This document shows, in pieces, positions 23,701-36,568 of a stretch of DNA of 64,000 nt; the stretch's first letter is position 1; each line of letters begins with the position of its first letter. The notes beneath the pieces were generated by a model. That model was not told the DNA's origin, ran no database searches, and worked only from the letters and a program-made list of their open reading frames with translations. The stretch spans positions 8,091,001 to 8,155,000 of the forward strand of contig CM025852.1 of NCBI GenBank assembly GCA_003952965.2, written 5' to 3'. The translations under genes and the position numbers were made by a program. Origin of the DNA: Morella rubra (taxonomy: Eukaryota; Streptophyta; Magnoliopsida; Fagales; Myricaceae).

Positions 23701-26700
23701 TGTTCATATGTTAGCAACCAAACAAACCTTGGGATGTACTCCATCAAGACCAGTTTCATCTGGAAGCAATAGAGTGCTGAAAAACCAGGATGCCTCAAAT
23801 GATTATCCGGATTATCAGAAACCTGCAGCAAAACGACGAGGTACTTTCCATCCTAAGAAAACCTTTAACTGTATCATGTCGTAAGACTCGCATGATATCC
23901 TAGTCTATTGACCCAACCTCCTGATATTGGATGTAGGTCGTCCACCAAAAAGAAAGATATCTCCCATATCCATTGATGAGATCATGCATCAATTGCAGTG
24001 TCTCAATCTCAATGAGAGAAGCAACCAATTGATAAGGGAAGAGCAAAATGCAGTTGTCCTATACAAAGGAGATGGTGCCCTTGTTCCATTTGCAGGGTTT
24101 GAACTCATAAAGAAACAAAAGCCACGGCCTAAAGTAGACCTTGACCTTGAAACAGATAGAATATGGAATCTTTTGATGGGTAAGGAAGCAACCCAAGGCG
24201 TTGAAGGTACAGACAAGGAAAAGGAGAAATGGTGGGAAGAGGAGAGAAAAGTTTTTCGTGGTCGAACTGATTCATTTATTGCAAGAATGCACCTTATTCA
24301 AGGTACGGTCCTTTTGGTTTTTGCCTCACTTCAGATTGTTACATATTACTCTGTACTTCATATCTTTTCACCGCATGATAATCAGATGTCTCAGAAATTT
24401 ACTCTATGCATCCCTTTTGGACCTTTTGTGGCATTCCTGTAAAGTCATTCAATTGGACAGTTTTTCTGTTTTAAGAAAAAAGACAGTCAACAAACACATC
24501 GGAACAAAACCAGAAAAGGATGGAGAGGGACATGAATAAACATGGAGTATTTCACAACTACAGAGTCACTATTGATTTACTCCAAAAAGATCTAAAAATA
24601 AAAGAATAATGATGTGGGAAATGATAGAAAGGAACATCACTCAACTTCTGGATGTGCAAGTCTGAGTCTTACTTTTAGCATTAATTTTTCAGATGAAACA
24701 AATTACCGATTGGCAAGTCTGCAGTTGACACAAGATTTAATAGGTGGTTTTTTCAGAAGCAGATAGATAACTAGTGAGGAATGTGTGTATCTGATGGAAA
24801 ATGTACGTTGACAGACTAAGAGACTTAAAAAGAGAAGAGACAGAAAAAGAGAGAGAGAGGGAGAGAAAGGAGCATAAAACTAAACATGAACATAGAGGAT
24901 ACAGATTAAGTATAGTACATTGCAGCTTTTGTTGAAAATTTCTGAAAGGGGAATTCAATGTACATTTTTCTACTTTCCATGGCAGCCCATATATGACAAC
25001 TGTTAAACTTAACACCAGTGACCAATGAAAATCTACTTGACACACACAAAGTTATTCTCTAAAAAATTACTGCAATTCCATTGACTGCTTTTGGTTGGCG
25101 AGTTTGGCCTATTTGTTTTGAGGATGAAATCTTACAGATTAGTAGTTACTTTTTTCAGATGATTGATATTATTCTTGTAGATAAATTCAAAATTTTGATA
25201 ATAGATCCATGCTGATTCCATTAATATGATTATATAGTGTTCACATAAGTTCTAAAATGACTTGCCATTTGAATGGGTTATGATCTTGCTGAAGGATTAG
25301 GCTGTATGTTATGGTGGCACGCATGTACAATATTTAATAACTATGATTAGATAAAGGAATAGTGGAATATACCATGGATTTTCTAGAATGCAAAAATGCT
25401 TCCGATTTTTTCAAAGACTGGATTAGTTATTATGTTTCTCTTTTTCCGTTTATTGACAGATCTTTTTCAGACATCTACAGTTCTTTTTCTTTTCGTTTTT
25501 TGTTTTGAATATAAGTAGGCAGCTTCTGGCAAGAGAGAACCAAAAGAAAGTTGTACTAGTAATAATCAGGTGAAACAAAGTTGATGAGTACACTTAATCG
25601 TTGCCCTGGATTGATTTAATCTACAAAATCTACTCTATATTGTTGGCATGCTTTTAAAAGTTTGCCTATTTGCATGTAAGGGAACCCTAAGACAATATTG
25701 ATGAATCTAACATAGAGTTATTTGTTTTTCTCTTGCTCCTAAATACTAGATGATGAGAACAGTTAGGTATTGTATATCCCTTGTACTTTGTACAGTAACA
25801 GTGTATTTCGCTTGTTATGTCTGTGCTGAACCTACTTTTACGCCAAATTTCCTTGTTGAATAGCTTTTTTTGACCTGTGAATGGTGCTTTTGTATTTTTT
25901 GTTTTTACATCTCCGATATGAGCATGATTCATTATTGCTTGTCTGTCATGTGTTGTCATACTATGAGAACTAGTTATTGCGGTTTCTTCTTTTAATATGG
26001 GTGAACTCTTTTCGCCTTTCTTATGATTTTTATTTTTCTTGGTGGGGGAAAGGAGGGAGGGTTTGATAATAAGGTTACTCCCTTTGGATGAGACTATGCC
26101 CCTGGGCACGTAGCGGATGAGACCCACGTAGCGATACCCAACCATGTCTTATGTAAACCTGGGAGAATCTGTGATGTGAACCTCGCCAAGAATAACGAGA
26201 CCCAACAACGAAAGGGAATCCAAGATCGTTCTAGGACTGATTCGAATGGAAGACCTCGACCCGTTGTTTATGAAAACAAGAACCTCGGTATAAGGAAGAC
26301 GCCACAAACGGTGATGGAAATTCCGTTTGATAAGTCAAGTTGAACGCCACGGGAAATCCCGATAAGTTCGAGTAGTTCTTCAAAGAACCAAAGAGAATTA
26401 ATCCTCACAATTTTGATTAAACAATGACTGCCGAATTACAAAGCAAAGGCTCCTATTTAAAGGCTAAATGTTACAAGGAAAATAACCCTAACAAGGAAAC
26501 CTAATTAAACCCGAAATTAGCTAAGGAAATAAAGCCTAACACGCCTAAAACAAAACACACTAAAAAGGCAAGAAAGTTGGCGCCTACAAGAGCCAAGAAA
26601 GGAAAAAAATGGCGCCTAAAAAGAAAGAACTCAATAAGGAAAAGGTTTTGGGCGTCCAAAAGAAGTGCAAGCCATAAAAGGAAGGATTTGGGCGCCTAGA

Positions 26701-29700
26701 ATAGAGATCCTTCTAGAAGAGCCCCAAAAATATTTCTTTCCAACTTGAAGCTAATTTGGGCGCCTAGAATAGAGATCCTTCTAGAACTTGAATCAAATTG
26801 ACAATCCTTTGTGGTTCACGTGGATCTTGTTCAATGGGCCTCCATGAATTTGCTTGAGCCCATGCCTCTTGAATTAGCCCGTTGAGTAACTCTTTAAACT
26901 TCTTGGCTCGTGCCCTCGTAACCGGCCCAATGGGAACTTGAATTGGGTCCTTCGACAATGCTCCTTGATTTCCATCATTTCTGTTTGCTTTGCCCCTGGT
27001 TTCTGATGGGTAGAATTATACAAAAAATTTCTTTTTAGGCTTTAGATCTATGGGCGCTGGATTTAGCTAGGTTCTAGTCAGGGCTTAGGATATCAGACTT
27101 ATTTTTATGAGAAATTTCTGAGGCACACATGGAACTTTGGTGCTACATAGGTGTGTCGATACAATCATAGGCATCTCTTCACCTGTGCTGCTTGTTGGTT
27201 GGTCTTATGACTGGGGGTCTTAAGTATCTGGAGATGATTGTGGTACTTGTTTATCAAGTCGTTTTTTACAAGCTCACTAACATTCACTGTCTTTTAAGAG
27301 TCTTTAGAGTCTGGCATGGTTATTCTCTTTATCATCAATGATAGATGCTTTCTCCTATGACTGCACACAGATGGCTGTTCTTCAGTGCAGGCATGTAAAT
27401 TCTGGCCATAGTTGTAATGATAGATGTGAGGCACTTGATAGCCAACGAATGTATTGATTCACGGATGCAACAGAATAAGCCAAGTATGCTGTGTAAGTTG
27501 GACATTCATAAAGCTACGACCATGTGAATTGGAATTTCTTGCTCTATATGTTGAGGAGATGTGGGTTTGGGGAGAAATAGTGTAGGTGGATTGAATTCTG
27601 CATATCATCAGTTAAGTTCTCGGTTCTTGTAAATGGATCACTGGAGGGATTTTTTGGTAGTTCTAGAGGATTGAGGCAAGGTGATCCTCTATCACCTTTA
27701 TTATTTGTTGTAGTTATGGAAGCGTTTTCTAGGATGATGACGCGATTAATTGTGCATGATGTCATTGAAGGCTTTAAGGTTGGTGGGAATGGGGGTATGG
27801 GGATTACTGTTTCTCATTTGTTGTTTGCAGATAGTACTCTTATCATGTCTGGAGCGGAGGTAGATCAGTTTCAAAGCCTACGTTATCTGCTACTATGTTT
27901 TGAGGCGGTTTCCGGGTTGAAGGTGAATCTCGCCAAATCTGAAGTGATCCCTTTTGGTAGGGTTGGTAATGTGGATGAGTTGGTGTCCATTTTGGGTTGT
28001 AGAGTTGCTGCATTGCCCATGACTTGTTTGGGTCTTCCGTTGGGAGCTAGTTATAAGTGTATCTCTGTTTGGGATGGTATATTGGAGAGGATGGAGAGAA
28101 GGTTGGCGGGGTGGAAGAGAATGTATATATCCAAGGGTGGTAGAATTACCTTGATTAAATCTACTCTTTGTAGTCTCCCTACTTATTTTTTATCCCTTTT
28201 CCCAATTCCTTCTGTGGTTTCTAAAAGGTTGGAGAAAATGCAATGGGATTTTTTATGGGGGAGTGAGGATAGTGTTCATAAATTCCATCTTCTTAAGTGG
28301 GTGACGGTATGTTCCCCTATTGATAATGGAGGGTTGGGTTTAAGAAGGTTGATGCTTTTTAATAAAGCATTTTTGGGCAAATGGTTATGGTGCTTTGCTA
28401 ATGAGCTGGATAGTTTTTGGAGGCGAATAATTGTGGAAAAATTTTGGGTTATCGGGAGGCGGGTGGAGTACAAGGACCGTGCGTGGATCATATGGTGTGA
28501 GTTTGTGGAAACATATTAGTCAAGGGTGGGAATCCTTCAATGAGCATATTTGGTATGTTGTGGGTTCTGGTCAGAGTGTTAGATTTTGGCATGATCGATG
28601 GTGTGGTGATATACCTCTTTGTTCTTCTTTCCCCACAGTTTTTTCCTTAGCTCAGTTTCCTTTTGCTCGGGTGGCTGATTGTATGGAGGATGGTTCTTCT
28701 AGTTTGGTGTGGAATATTCTGTTTACTAGATGTGCCAATGATTGGGAATTGGAGGAGTTTACGTCTTTTTTCTCCACTCTTTATGAAAGTGTGGTAAGAA
28801 GAGGGGTTTCTGATAAGATGCTTTGGTTGGGGTCTCAAGATGGTAGCTTCTTTGTTAAATCTTTTTATGGCTTCCTTTCTGGTGTTACCACGGATTTGTT
28901 TCCATGGCATAGGGTGTGGAAGTCTAAGGTCCCTACGAGAGTTGCGTTTTTTGTGTGAGAGGCTATTCATGGCCGGATTTTGAGTATTGATAATTTACGG
29001 AGGAGGGGATTTGTGTCATTGATTGGTGTTATTTGTGGAAAGGAGGTGGAGAAACAGTTGATCATTTGCTTTTACATTGTCCGGTGGCGAGGGGTTTATG
29101 GGATTTTGTTTTTCGTATTATTAACCTTACATGGGTTATGCCAGGAAGGGTGGGAGACGTGTTGGTGTGTTGGAGCCGGAAGTTTGCGGATCCATTGGCA
29201 CAAGTGATTTGGAAGATTATTCTGTTCTATATTTGGTGGTGTTTGTGAAGGGAACGCAATCGAAGATGTTTTGATGATTCTACTATGTCTTCGAATCAGT
29301 TGCAGGATACTTTTTTACTTTCCATTTATCTTTGGGCTAATGTTATGATGGGGGGTCCTTTTTTAGATTTTCCAGATTTTGTTAGCTTTTTTGCTTGTAT
29401 GATTTGAGAGAGTTTGGCATAGCCTTTGTACTATACTCTCTCTATTTCTTTTTAATAATATGAGTTTATTCATAAAAAAAAAGAGATTGTACAGAAGTCT
29501 GGTAGTGCCCTTCAGGTTTTTCTGAAGCATTATCACTGTGCTTACCTAATTATGACTAAAAATTAACCATACATTAAATAACTCTGTTCACAGGCGATCG
29601 GCGCTTCTCACGGTGGAAAGGATCTGTTGTTGACTCAGTTATAGGAGTCTTTCTAACACAAAATGTTTCCGACCATCTTTCGAGGTAAATTCATTATTTT

Positions 29701-32700
29701 CAGTGAACTCGTCCTCTGTGGTGAGACAAGGAACAACAATCATGATTTCTTCCTTGCTTTGCAGCTCTGCCTTCATGTCTCTTGCAGCACGATTTCCTCT
29801 TAAGTCAAGAAGCAACAGGAAATGTGACGAAGTTGGGACAAGCATACTGTTGGAAGAATCAGAAGTGTGCATACCAAATCAGGATGACGCCATTAGATGG
29901 AATGGAAAAGTTTTGGCAGAGCCAACCTACAATTATAGCTCCATCACACACCTCGAATCAACAGAGCATCAGAGAGACATTGAACCATTAGGAATAGAAA
30001 GAAAGAGGATATTGGAGGCACATAGTCAGAGCATGGAGGACGAAGTCATATCATCACAAGATTCTTTTGAGTCGTCTGTCATTCAAGGTACCGGAGGCCC
30101 AAGATCCTGCTCTGGCTCCAACTCAGAAGAGGAAGATTTCATAAATGGCTGTAGATCGAGTGAGATTCACTTTCCAACTTTAACAAATCTTTTGCTGATG
30201 GAGAAAACCACATTCGAGGAATTTTACAGCCATGGAAATAGTTGTACACTTGTGGATGAGGGATCCAGGCATCTGCACAAGCAATCTGGACATGTAGATT
30301 CTGCCCCAAACAATCGACAAATCCAATTAGAAGTAGCTCCTTCAAGCAACTACCAGTTGCACATGAACCCAGACTTTGGAGCACATGAAGGAGAGAATCG
30401 AGAAGCAGTAAGTGAAGAAAGCATGTACCCTTGGCCCTCAATTGATTTTGGATTCTCTAAGGTAAAAGATGCAAACAACAATGGCTTTAGGAGCAAAGGA
30501 TGGGCAGGAAGTGATGGTGAAAGCTCAGAACGACAGAATGGACAACTGTGGTCTCATGAAACACCAGGACTGATGGGCCCTTATGTCCCATTTAGCAACG
30601 ACTCAGGACACCAGGATAGTATTTCTCAGTCCGTACCTCACATTATTTATAATCGACCGTCCAGCCACACTAATCAACATGATTTGAGCAAATCCTTGCA
30701 TTTGCAAAGCCCATTGTCTGCAGAACCTGTAAAAATCACTGATGGACTGACTAAAAGACAGAAAAATACCATGCAGCATGTCCCAATTGGCCATAAACTC
30801 ACAGGAGATGCAGAGAACCTCTCAGTAGTGAATCAGCAAGGACACATAGATGGTACATTCATCGAGCCAAATTCAAATGAGCAAGCTTATTCTTCTGGTC
30901 AGGCATATAGTGATACAAGGTCAAAAACTTCGAAAGCAAAAAAAGAAAGGATTGAAAGCGAGAAAAAGAGTGCAGTTGATTGGGACATTCTAAGAAAGCA
31001 AGTGAAGGCCTGTAGTGGGAACAAAGAAAGAAGAGATACACATGACTCACTGGACTATGAAGCAGTAAGAAGTGCTGAAGTTAATGAGATTTCTGAGGCT
31101 ATAAAAGAACGAGGGATGAATAACATGCTAGCAGAACGAATCAAGGTACATGTTTTAAACCAAGTCCCCAATGCACTTACATTCACATTGTCGGCTTCAT
31201 ATGGCTTCATTGACTGAAGCATTATTTTATGTGCTATACTCCAACTGAACTACAAATGGTAAAAAACGATACTAATAGTTTTGCAATATTGCAGGGATTC
31301 CTGAATCGACTTGTCAGAGAACATGGAAGCATCGATCTAGAATGGTTAAGAGATGTTCCCTCTGATAAAGCAAAGTAAGCCATTCCAAAAACATCTAGCT
31401 TCTGAAACACATAAATTACCACCACTAAGCCAACGAAGCTTAACATGACACATAGTGGCCCTGGTGTGGAGCAAATTTTGTATTGTATCTTTACTTAAGA
31501 TGAAAATAAAAAATAATTTCATGCTGCAGGGATTATCTGTTAAGCATACGCGGACTTGGGTTAAAAAGCGTGGAGTGTGTGCGGCTCTTGACCCTCCATC
31601 ATCTTGCTTTTCCAGTAAGATTTATATGAGGACAGCTTTGCACCTAACAGCTTATAGGGATTTAAATATAAGGGATGAAGAATTTCAAAAACTAATATAA
31701 TGTATTCGTACAGGTTGACACAAATGTTGGAAGGATAGCGGTTAGACTAGGATGGGTTCCCCTCCAACCCTTGCCTGAGTCACTTCAGTTGCACCTACTA
31801 GAAATGTAAGTACATATGCCAACTAATGAAAGATAGTCTTTCAAGTGCTCAAAGACGCTAATTAAATTAAAAAAAAATTATATACAGGTATCCAGTGCTG
31901 GAGTCCATCCAAAAATATCTTTGGCCAAGATTATGCAAACTTGATCAGCGAACACTGTAAGGCCAAAAACACCTTGTTCATGTTTATTAGCATTGTTTTT
32001 CTTGCAAAATCCTAGGATAAGAGAACTGTCATTCCCTTAACAGTAAAGATGTTACTGTCTTATAAAGTATTGCTACTACAGGTATGAGTTGCACTACCAA
32101 TTGATTACTTTCGGAAAGGTATGTGACAGCTTACATGTTTACATATGCTGTTTCATTCGCCAGGATGTGTCATTAGCAACTAAAGAAAAGATAAAAATGT
32201 ATTTTGCACATGATTTGATATCCAAGCAGGTGTTCTGCACAAAGAGCAAACCAAATTGCAATGCATGTCCAATGAGAGGAGAGTGCAGACACTTTGCAAG
32301 TGCTTTTGCGAGGTTTGAATTCCTATACCTGTCCAATTGTTATGCATTTAGAAGGCCTTTACAAATGAGAAGCGATTCCTAAGAACCACCAGTATTTTTC
32401 ATGAGTTGCAACCAAATATCAATAATCAACAGAGTAGTATACAAAAGATGAACGAGTAGTATATAATCCATTCTTTTCACACCCCCGGCTTATCGTCCCA
32501 TATGGAGGAGTCCAATATCATTTAGTGAAACTGACCAAAAAGTCCTCCTTGGTACAGCGCAAGGCTTGCACTCCCAGGGCCAGAAGAAAAGAGTATTGTG
32601 AACTCAACTGTTCCCATAGCAGACGAGAGAAACCCAGCCGTAATTATCCACCCTCTACCTCCACTTGAGAACAACTCAGTGAAAGAAACAGGTTATGAAA

Positions 32701-35700
32701 GTCGCAATTGTGAACCAATCATTGAAGAGCCAGCAACCCCGCAGCAAGAATTCACGGAGATCTCAGAAAGTGACATTGAGGACTCATTCAATGAGGATCC
32801 TGACGAAATTCCTACCATCAACCTCAACATTGAAGAATTTACAGTGAATTTACAAAATTACATGCAAGAGAAGATGGAACTCCAAGAAGGTGACATGTCC
32901 AAGGCTTTGGTTGCCTTAAATCCAGAAGCGGCTTCTATCCCTACTCCGAAACTGAAGAATGTGAGTCGTCTACGAACAGAACACCAAGTGTGAGTAGCCT
33001 CAGAATCTAAAATCTAAGAATTTGCAGTGTACTGCTGAGCTAAACTGGGTTGAGCTAGATTGCATATGGTTTTTAGAGATCCTTATGAACTGAAATTAAT
33101 GCTGTCATACCTATCAAAAACTCAACTATAGTATAATAATCTCCATTGCATATTGCTTGTAGCAAATTGCAGCTTCTGACTGAATAAGTAAGAACTCCAA
33201 CCTGATTGGCCAGACCATTGATGCTTTAAATTAAGCGAAGCATAACAATAAGTAAAACTCTCTTGATGTACTCTCACAACTTCCATCCTGAAATGATGCA
33301 GGTATGAACTTCCAGATTCACATCCACTCCTGGAAGGGGTAAGTAAATCTCGAAAATCTAGACATTTTACTGGGAAATTCAGTTCAGCACTTGCTCACAA
33401 AAAAAAGAAGGTAGTTAAGCATTACTTTATCAAAAATTTGCAGATGGACAGACGAGAACCTGATGATCCAAGCCCATATCTTCTTGCTATATGGACACCA
33501 GGTAGGCAAAAAACATAAGATCCCTTGTATTGCTATATTTGTGCATGTTAAGCAATCTCAAAATTTGAAGAAAGAATAGGCGATATATAATTGAGATGAC
33601 TCAATGCCATTTTTATGTACTCAAAATACAAATACATGAATATTGTTGGAAGAATAGGTAAAGTAAAGAGTGGCCCAGGGCTAGTTTATTTTCACCACAA
33701 ATTATAGGTGAAATACTTTACAAGTTTGAGATCTAATTACAGTCATATATTAAAAACTTGTTTATAGGTGAAACAGCAAATTCAATTCAACCTCCAGAAA
33801 CAAGGTGTGGATCCCAAGAACTAAACAAATTGTGCAACGAGAAGACATGCTTCTCATGCAATAGTGTCAGAGAAGCTAATACACAAACAGTCAGAGGAAC
33901 GCTACTGGTGAGTAAACTCAATTCCATGATGCGTAGATTACCACTATGAAGTTCAGCATAAAAAGAACTAGAAAAACATAAAAGACGACTCTCAGTCTTT
34001 CTTGACATTTGCGTCACGTAAATGCAGATACCATGTAGAACAGCAATGAGAGGGAGCTTTCCCCTCAATGGTACATACTTTCAAGTCAATGAGGTAAGCT
34101 TCTTAATATTGGAGCCCAAGCACTACTAGTAAGTTTCTTTATATTGTAGCCCAAGCTGGCTACAAGTACTACCATTATGACATTGTGATGACGGTCAGAA
34201 AGGGTGTCATTCATTGTTTGTCCAATTTTTATAAGTGACAACTTAGATCCATTAATTCCAGGGTTTTTCAAACAAAATTCTACTTTCATGCAGGTCTTTG
34301 CAGATCATGAATCTAGTCTGAACCCAATTGATGTTCCAAGATCATGGATATGGAGTTTAAGAAGAAGGACTGTATACTTTGGGACCTCTGTATCAACAAT
34401 ATTCAAAGGTAAGATGAAAGTTAAATACAAGCATTTACTTCATAGCTATCTCAACTTCATCAGAATGGGAGCTTAGCCCAAAGAAAACCTTTGCCTTGCA
34501 GGCCTATCAACCGAGGGTATTCAATTCTGCTTTTGGAGAGGTATGACATACTAACTTTGGTTATTCGCCTTACTTTATCTACTTTGGTTGGGGACATCTC
34601 ATGTCATGCGTGCCAAAAAGGGGAAGAAAAAATCCAAAGCTGCGCTAAATGAAGGTTATTTATAGGGTTTAATACCTTTTTAGTCCTTGGGTTTTATAGT
34701 TTATTAAGAAATCGTCCTTGGGTTTTGCAAATGATCATAGAGTCCTTAGGTTTTTCTCATTTGTCAAAATGGTCCTTCTGTTAAACTTCCGTCCATAAAT
34801 TGACGGAGAGCCACGTAAGCCCCAATCAAGAAATGACGTGTAACAAATTTTATTTAAAAAAGCCACATCGGTAAAATAAAAAAATTACAAAAGCAAAAAA
34901 TTAATTAAGAATTTTTTAAAATAAAAAATAAAACAAACCAGGGAGTCGCAAGGGTGGCTCGCCCTTGGGCCTCCCTGGAGAGGGGATGGTTGGGGGTGGC
35001 AGCGAGCGACCCCTCGTGGGGGGAGCCCTAATTGGGCTCCCCCCACGAGGGGTCGCTCACTGCCACCAATCAGCCTCCCTAGAGAAAGGGGTGGCTGAGC
35101 GAGCCACCCCCTCTCCAGGGAGGCTTAGGGGTGGCAGTGAGTCACCCTTCGGGTCCCCCTGGTTTGGTTTATTTTTTTAGGAAAAAAAAATTGTTAATTG
35201 ATTTTATTGATGTGGTGCAAAAAAATTGACGTGGCATTTTTAAATAAATTTTGTTACACGTGTCATTTTTTTTTTATTGGGATTGATGTGGCTCTCTATC
35301 AATTTATGAACGAAAGTTTAACAGAAGGACCATTTTGACAAATGATAAAAACTTAAGGACCCTCTATGATCATTTGCAAAATCGACGATTTCTTTAAAAA
35401 GGTTAAAACTCAAGGACTAAAAAGGTAATAAACCCTTATTTATAACCTATCAGATTTGCTCCTCTGTTGTTCTTGCTTCCTTCACTGATTTTAGCACCAA
35501 GTTAAGAGCAAAATCAGTGAATGTACTTAAGAGTCTCCAAGTCTCTCTTGCTCAATGCATTCTATATTGAAAGCACTGATAGGTTAAATAACCGTCATTT
35601 AGCGTGTAAATGAGCTTGGCATAACCTGCTTTTATTTAACTAATTAAGTTAAATAAAAGCAGGTGTATTTCATTGGATGTATGCGTGTAAATTGGCATTA

Positions 35701-36568
35701 CGGATTGTGTGCGCACGAGTTATATGATCTGCATTACAGGTAGACAGTGTAGGAGTAGTTCGAACACATTGTACTACAGAGATTTGTGGTTACTCTGTTA
35801 AAGAATCAATGACCACAGCGAAGTAGAAGTACTAACGCACTGTAGGTAGATTGCTGTTCTAACTAATTACAAAACAAATATGACATGCGTATAACTTCAA
35901 CTCCGAATGGTTTGTAATAAGGATATGCATGTAACGATTAGACTGCTTTATCATGCCTGTCTAACAGTATCATGCATGTCCGAACTGTTATGAGTTCGTT
36001 GAAAATACGATTAAGGATTGAAATTGAGAATATTAACCACCCAATCTGCATTTTAGGTTTGACGCTAAAAGCCCCAACCCTACCTGTACTAAAATGTATG
36101 ATTAGACATTCTTGGTGAGAGTCTAATGTATCTTGCCAGTTGGTTTCTAAAGCATCATGAAACACATGAATTCTCCTAGTTACATGTCAGTGCTGCTAAG
36201 TTTCCAAACTCTCAGAGATCGAATATTCATATGAATAAGCTATCCACCACATAAAATACGAGGATGGTGTCTTGGTGCTTGACGCACCATAATCCCCTTA
36301 ATTGAAAAATAGAAAAATGAAAAAACATTCTTGAAGGTGTAGTTGGAATTTGTTCATCTCATTCTAGGTGTAGCATCAGAGTTCCTTTTTCTTGTAGTAT
36401 AACAATATCCAATCATGTTATAATTTTGCAGGATTTGTCTGTGTGAGGGGTTTCGACCAAAAAATACGAGCACCCCGACCCCTGATGGCCAGATTGCACT
36501 TCCCTGCAAGTAAGTTGGCCAGTCAAAGACTCAGAACAAAAGCTAAACAGGATATGAAGCAGAGATGA
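20719..36568 (+). CDS. DME: DEMETER-like 5-methylcytosine DNA glycosylase (19 coding exons)
   Basis: This is a bifunctional DNA glycosylase/lyase that starts active DNA demethylation in the nucleus. Coding exons: 20719-21445, 22110-23840, 23937-24302, 29594-29684, 29765-31145, 31295-31374, 31530-31614, 31714-31805, 31888-31956, 32082-32118, 32230-32312, 32558-32989, 33302-33338, 33444-33501, 33768-33907, 34028-34093, 34294-34408, 34502-34540 and 36432-36568. All phases agree, giving 5766 bases and 1921 residues, close to Arabidopsis DME. The N-terminus is MNIREGVSIPQ with GSWMPVTPEKP. A basic DLNKTPQQKPPKRRK block lies near 357 and an AT-hook RGRPPKRK at 819-826. The glycosylase core includes the helix-hairpin-helix GLGLKS with Lys1471 and VDTNVGR with Asp1489, and 4Fe-4S cysteines 1556, 1563, 1566 and 1572. 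The C-terminus has the CXXC-like unit and RGFVCVRGFDQK. I chose DME over ROS1 from N-terminal and linker similarity; the paralog call is less sure than the family. Confidence 0.92.
26061..26985 (-). mobile_element. Ty3/gypsy remnant, 3' end of element
   Basis: This is a fossil. The minus-strand frame at 26764-26958 has the PIGPVTRARAKKFKELLNGL signature found at the C-terminus of plant Ty3/gypsy polyproteins. It is followed downstream on the same strand by LTR-like sequence with typical wording (about 26420 down to 26110). A 27-base stretch is duplicated at 26693-26719 and 26763-26789. The element is broken, and only the end of the polyprotein and LTR material remain. Its boundaries are approximate. 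Confidence 0.65.
27544..29482 (+). mobile_element. 5'-truncated LINE (L1-type) with reverse transcriptase and zf-RVT
   Basis: The frame 27610-28519 encodes the C-terminal half of a plant LINE reverse transcriptase. It has LRQGDPLSPLLF, then FADSTLIMSG where active elements have FADD, so a catalytic aspartate is replaced by serine. It continues with LGLPLGASYK and GWKRMYISKGGRITLIKST. A frameshift near 28500 moves to 28431-28958. An in-frame stop then precedes EAIHGRIL, and a further frame change leads to the zf-RVT motif HLLLHCPVARGLWDFVF (about 29060-29110). The element ends in A(9) at 29474-29482. The endonuclease and the N-terminal RT are absent. It is oriented with the host gene. I did not find a clear target duplication. 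Confidence 0.9.
34665..35435. mobile_element. 771-bp Mutator-like MITE with 9-bp target duplication
   Basis: The left end is GGGTTTAATACC and the right end is GGTAATAAACCC. Similarity between the two ends extends inward for roughly 180 bases, with mismatches. The flanks carry the 9-bp direct repeat TTATTTATA at 34656-34664 and 35436-35444, as expected for Mutator-like elements. The middle is GC-rich, unlike its AT-rich surroundings, and includes a near-perfect hairpin at about 35009-35067. No transposase is present. A 71-codon open frame inside the GC-rich part is a composition artefact. Confidence 0.88.
35009..35067. repeat. GC-rich hairpin in the MITE core
   Basis: The left half, with GCGAGCGACCCCTCGTGG, is mirrored by CCACGAGGGGTCGCTC, with a loop around CCTAATTGG. 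The stem is about 26 bp. The flanking GC-rich blocks also partly mirror each other (GGCTCGCCCTTGGGCC region). Confidence 0.8.
35624..35664. repeat. 41-bp inverted repeat in the last intron
   Basis: ACCTGCTTTTATTTAAC at 35624-35640 is followed after 7 bases by its exact reverse complement ending at 35664. It may be a footprint of a small element. No function can be read from the sequence. Confidence 0.85.

Larger units (their letters stand above)
24303..29593 (+). other. 5.3 kb third intron of the DEMETER-like gene, packed with repeats
   Basis: The intron begins GTACGG at 24303 and ends ACAG at 29593, and it splits the glycosylase region between IQG and DRRF. It contains an AG-rich microsatellite near 24836-24870, a Ty3/gypsy remnant (about 26061-26985, minus) and a LINE (27544-29482, plus). 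The stretches 24303-26060 and 26986-27543 look like ordinary AT-rich intron, and I see no exon in them. The flanking exons still join in frame, so the insertions have not destroyed the coding sequence. Confidence 0.85.
34541..36431 (+). other. Last intron of the DEMETER-like gene (1.9 kb) with MITE
   Basis: The intron begins GTATGA at 34541 and ends TTGCAG at 36431. It contains the Mutator-like MITE at 34665-35435 and a strong hairpin at 35624-35664. The stretch 35665-36431 has no recognisable gene or repeat. Confidence 0.85.

Noticed and set aside
22376-23831. Several minus-strand open frames opposite the large DEMETER-like exon
   Set aside because: They are shadows of the coding exon on the other strand with no domain.
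34965-35180. 71-codon glycine/serine-rich frame in the MITE
   Set aside because: It arises from the GC-rich hairpin core of the transposon. There is no homology that I recognise and no splice context.
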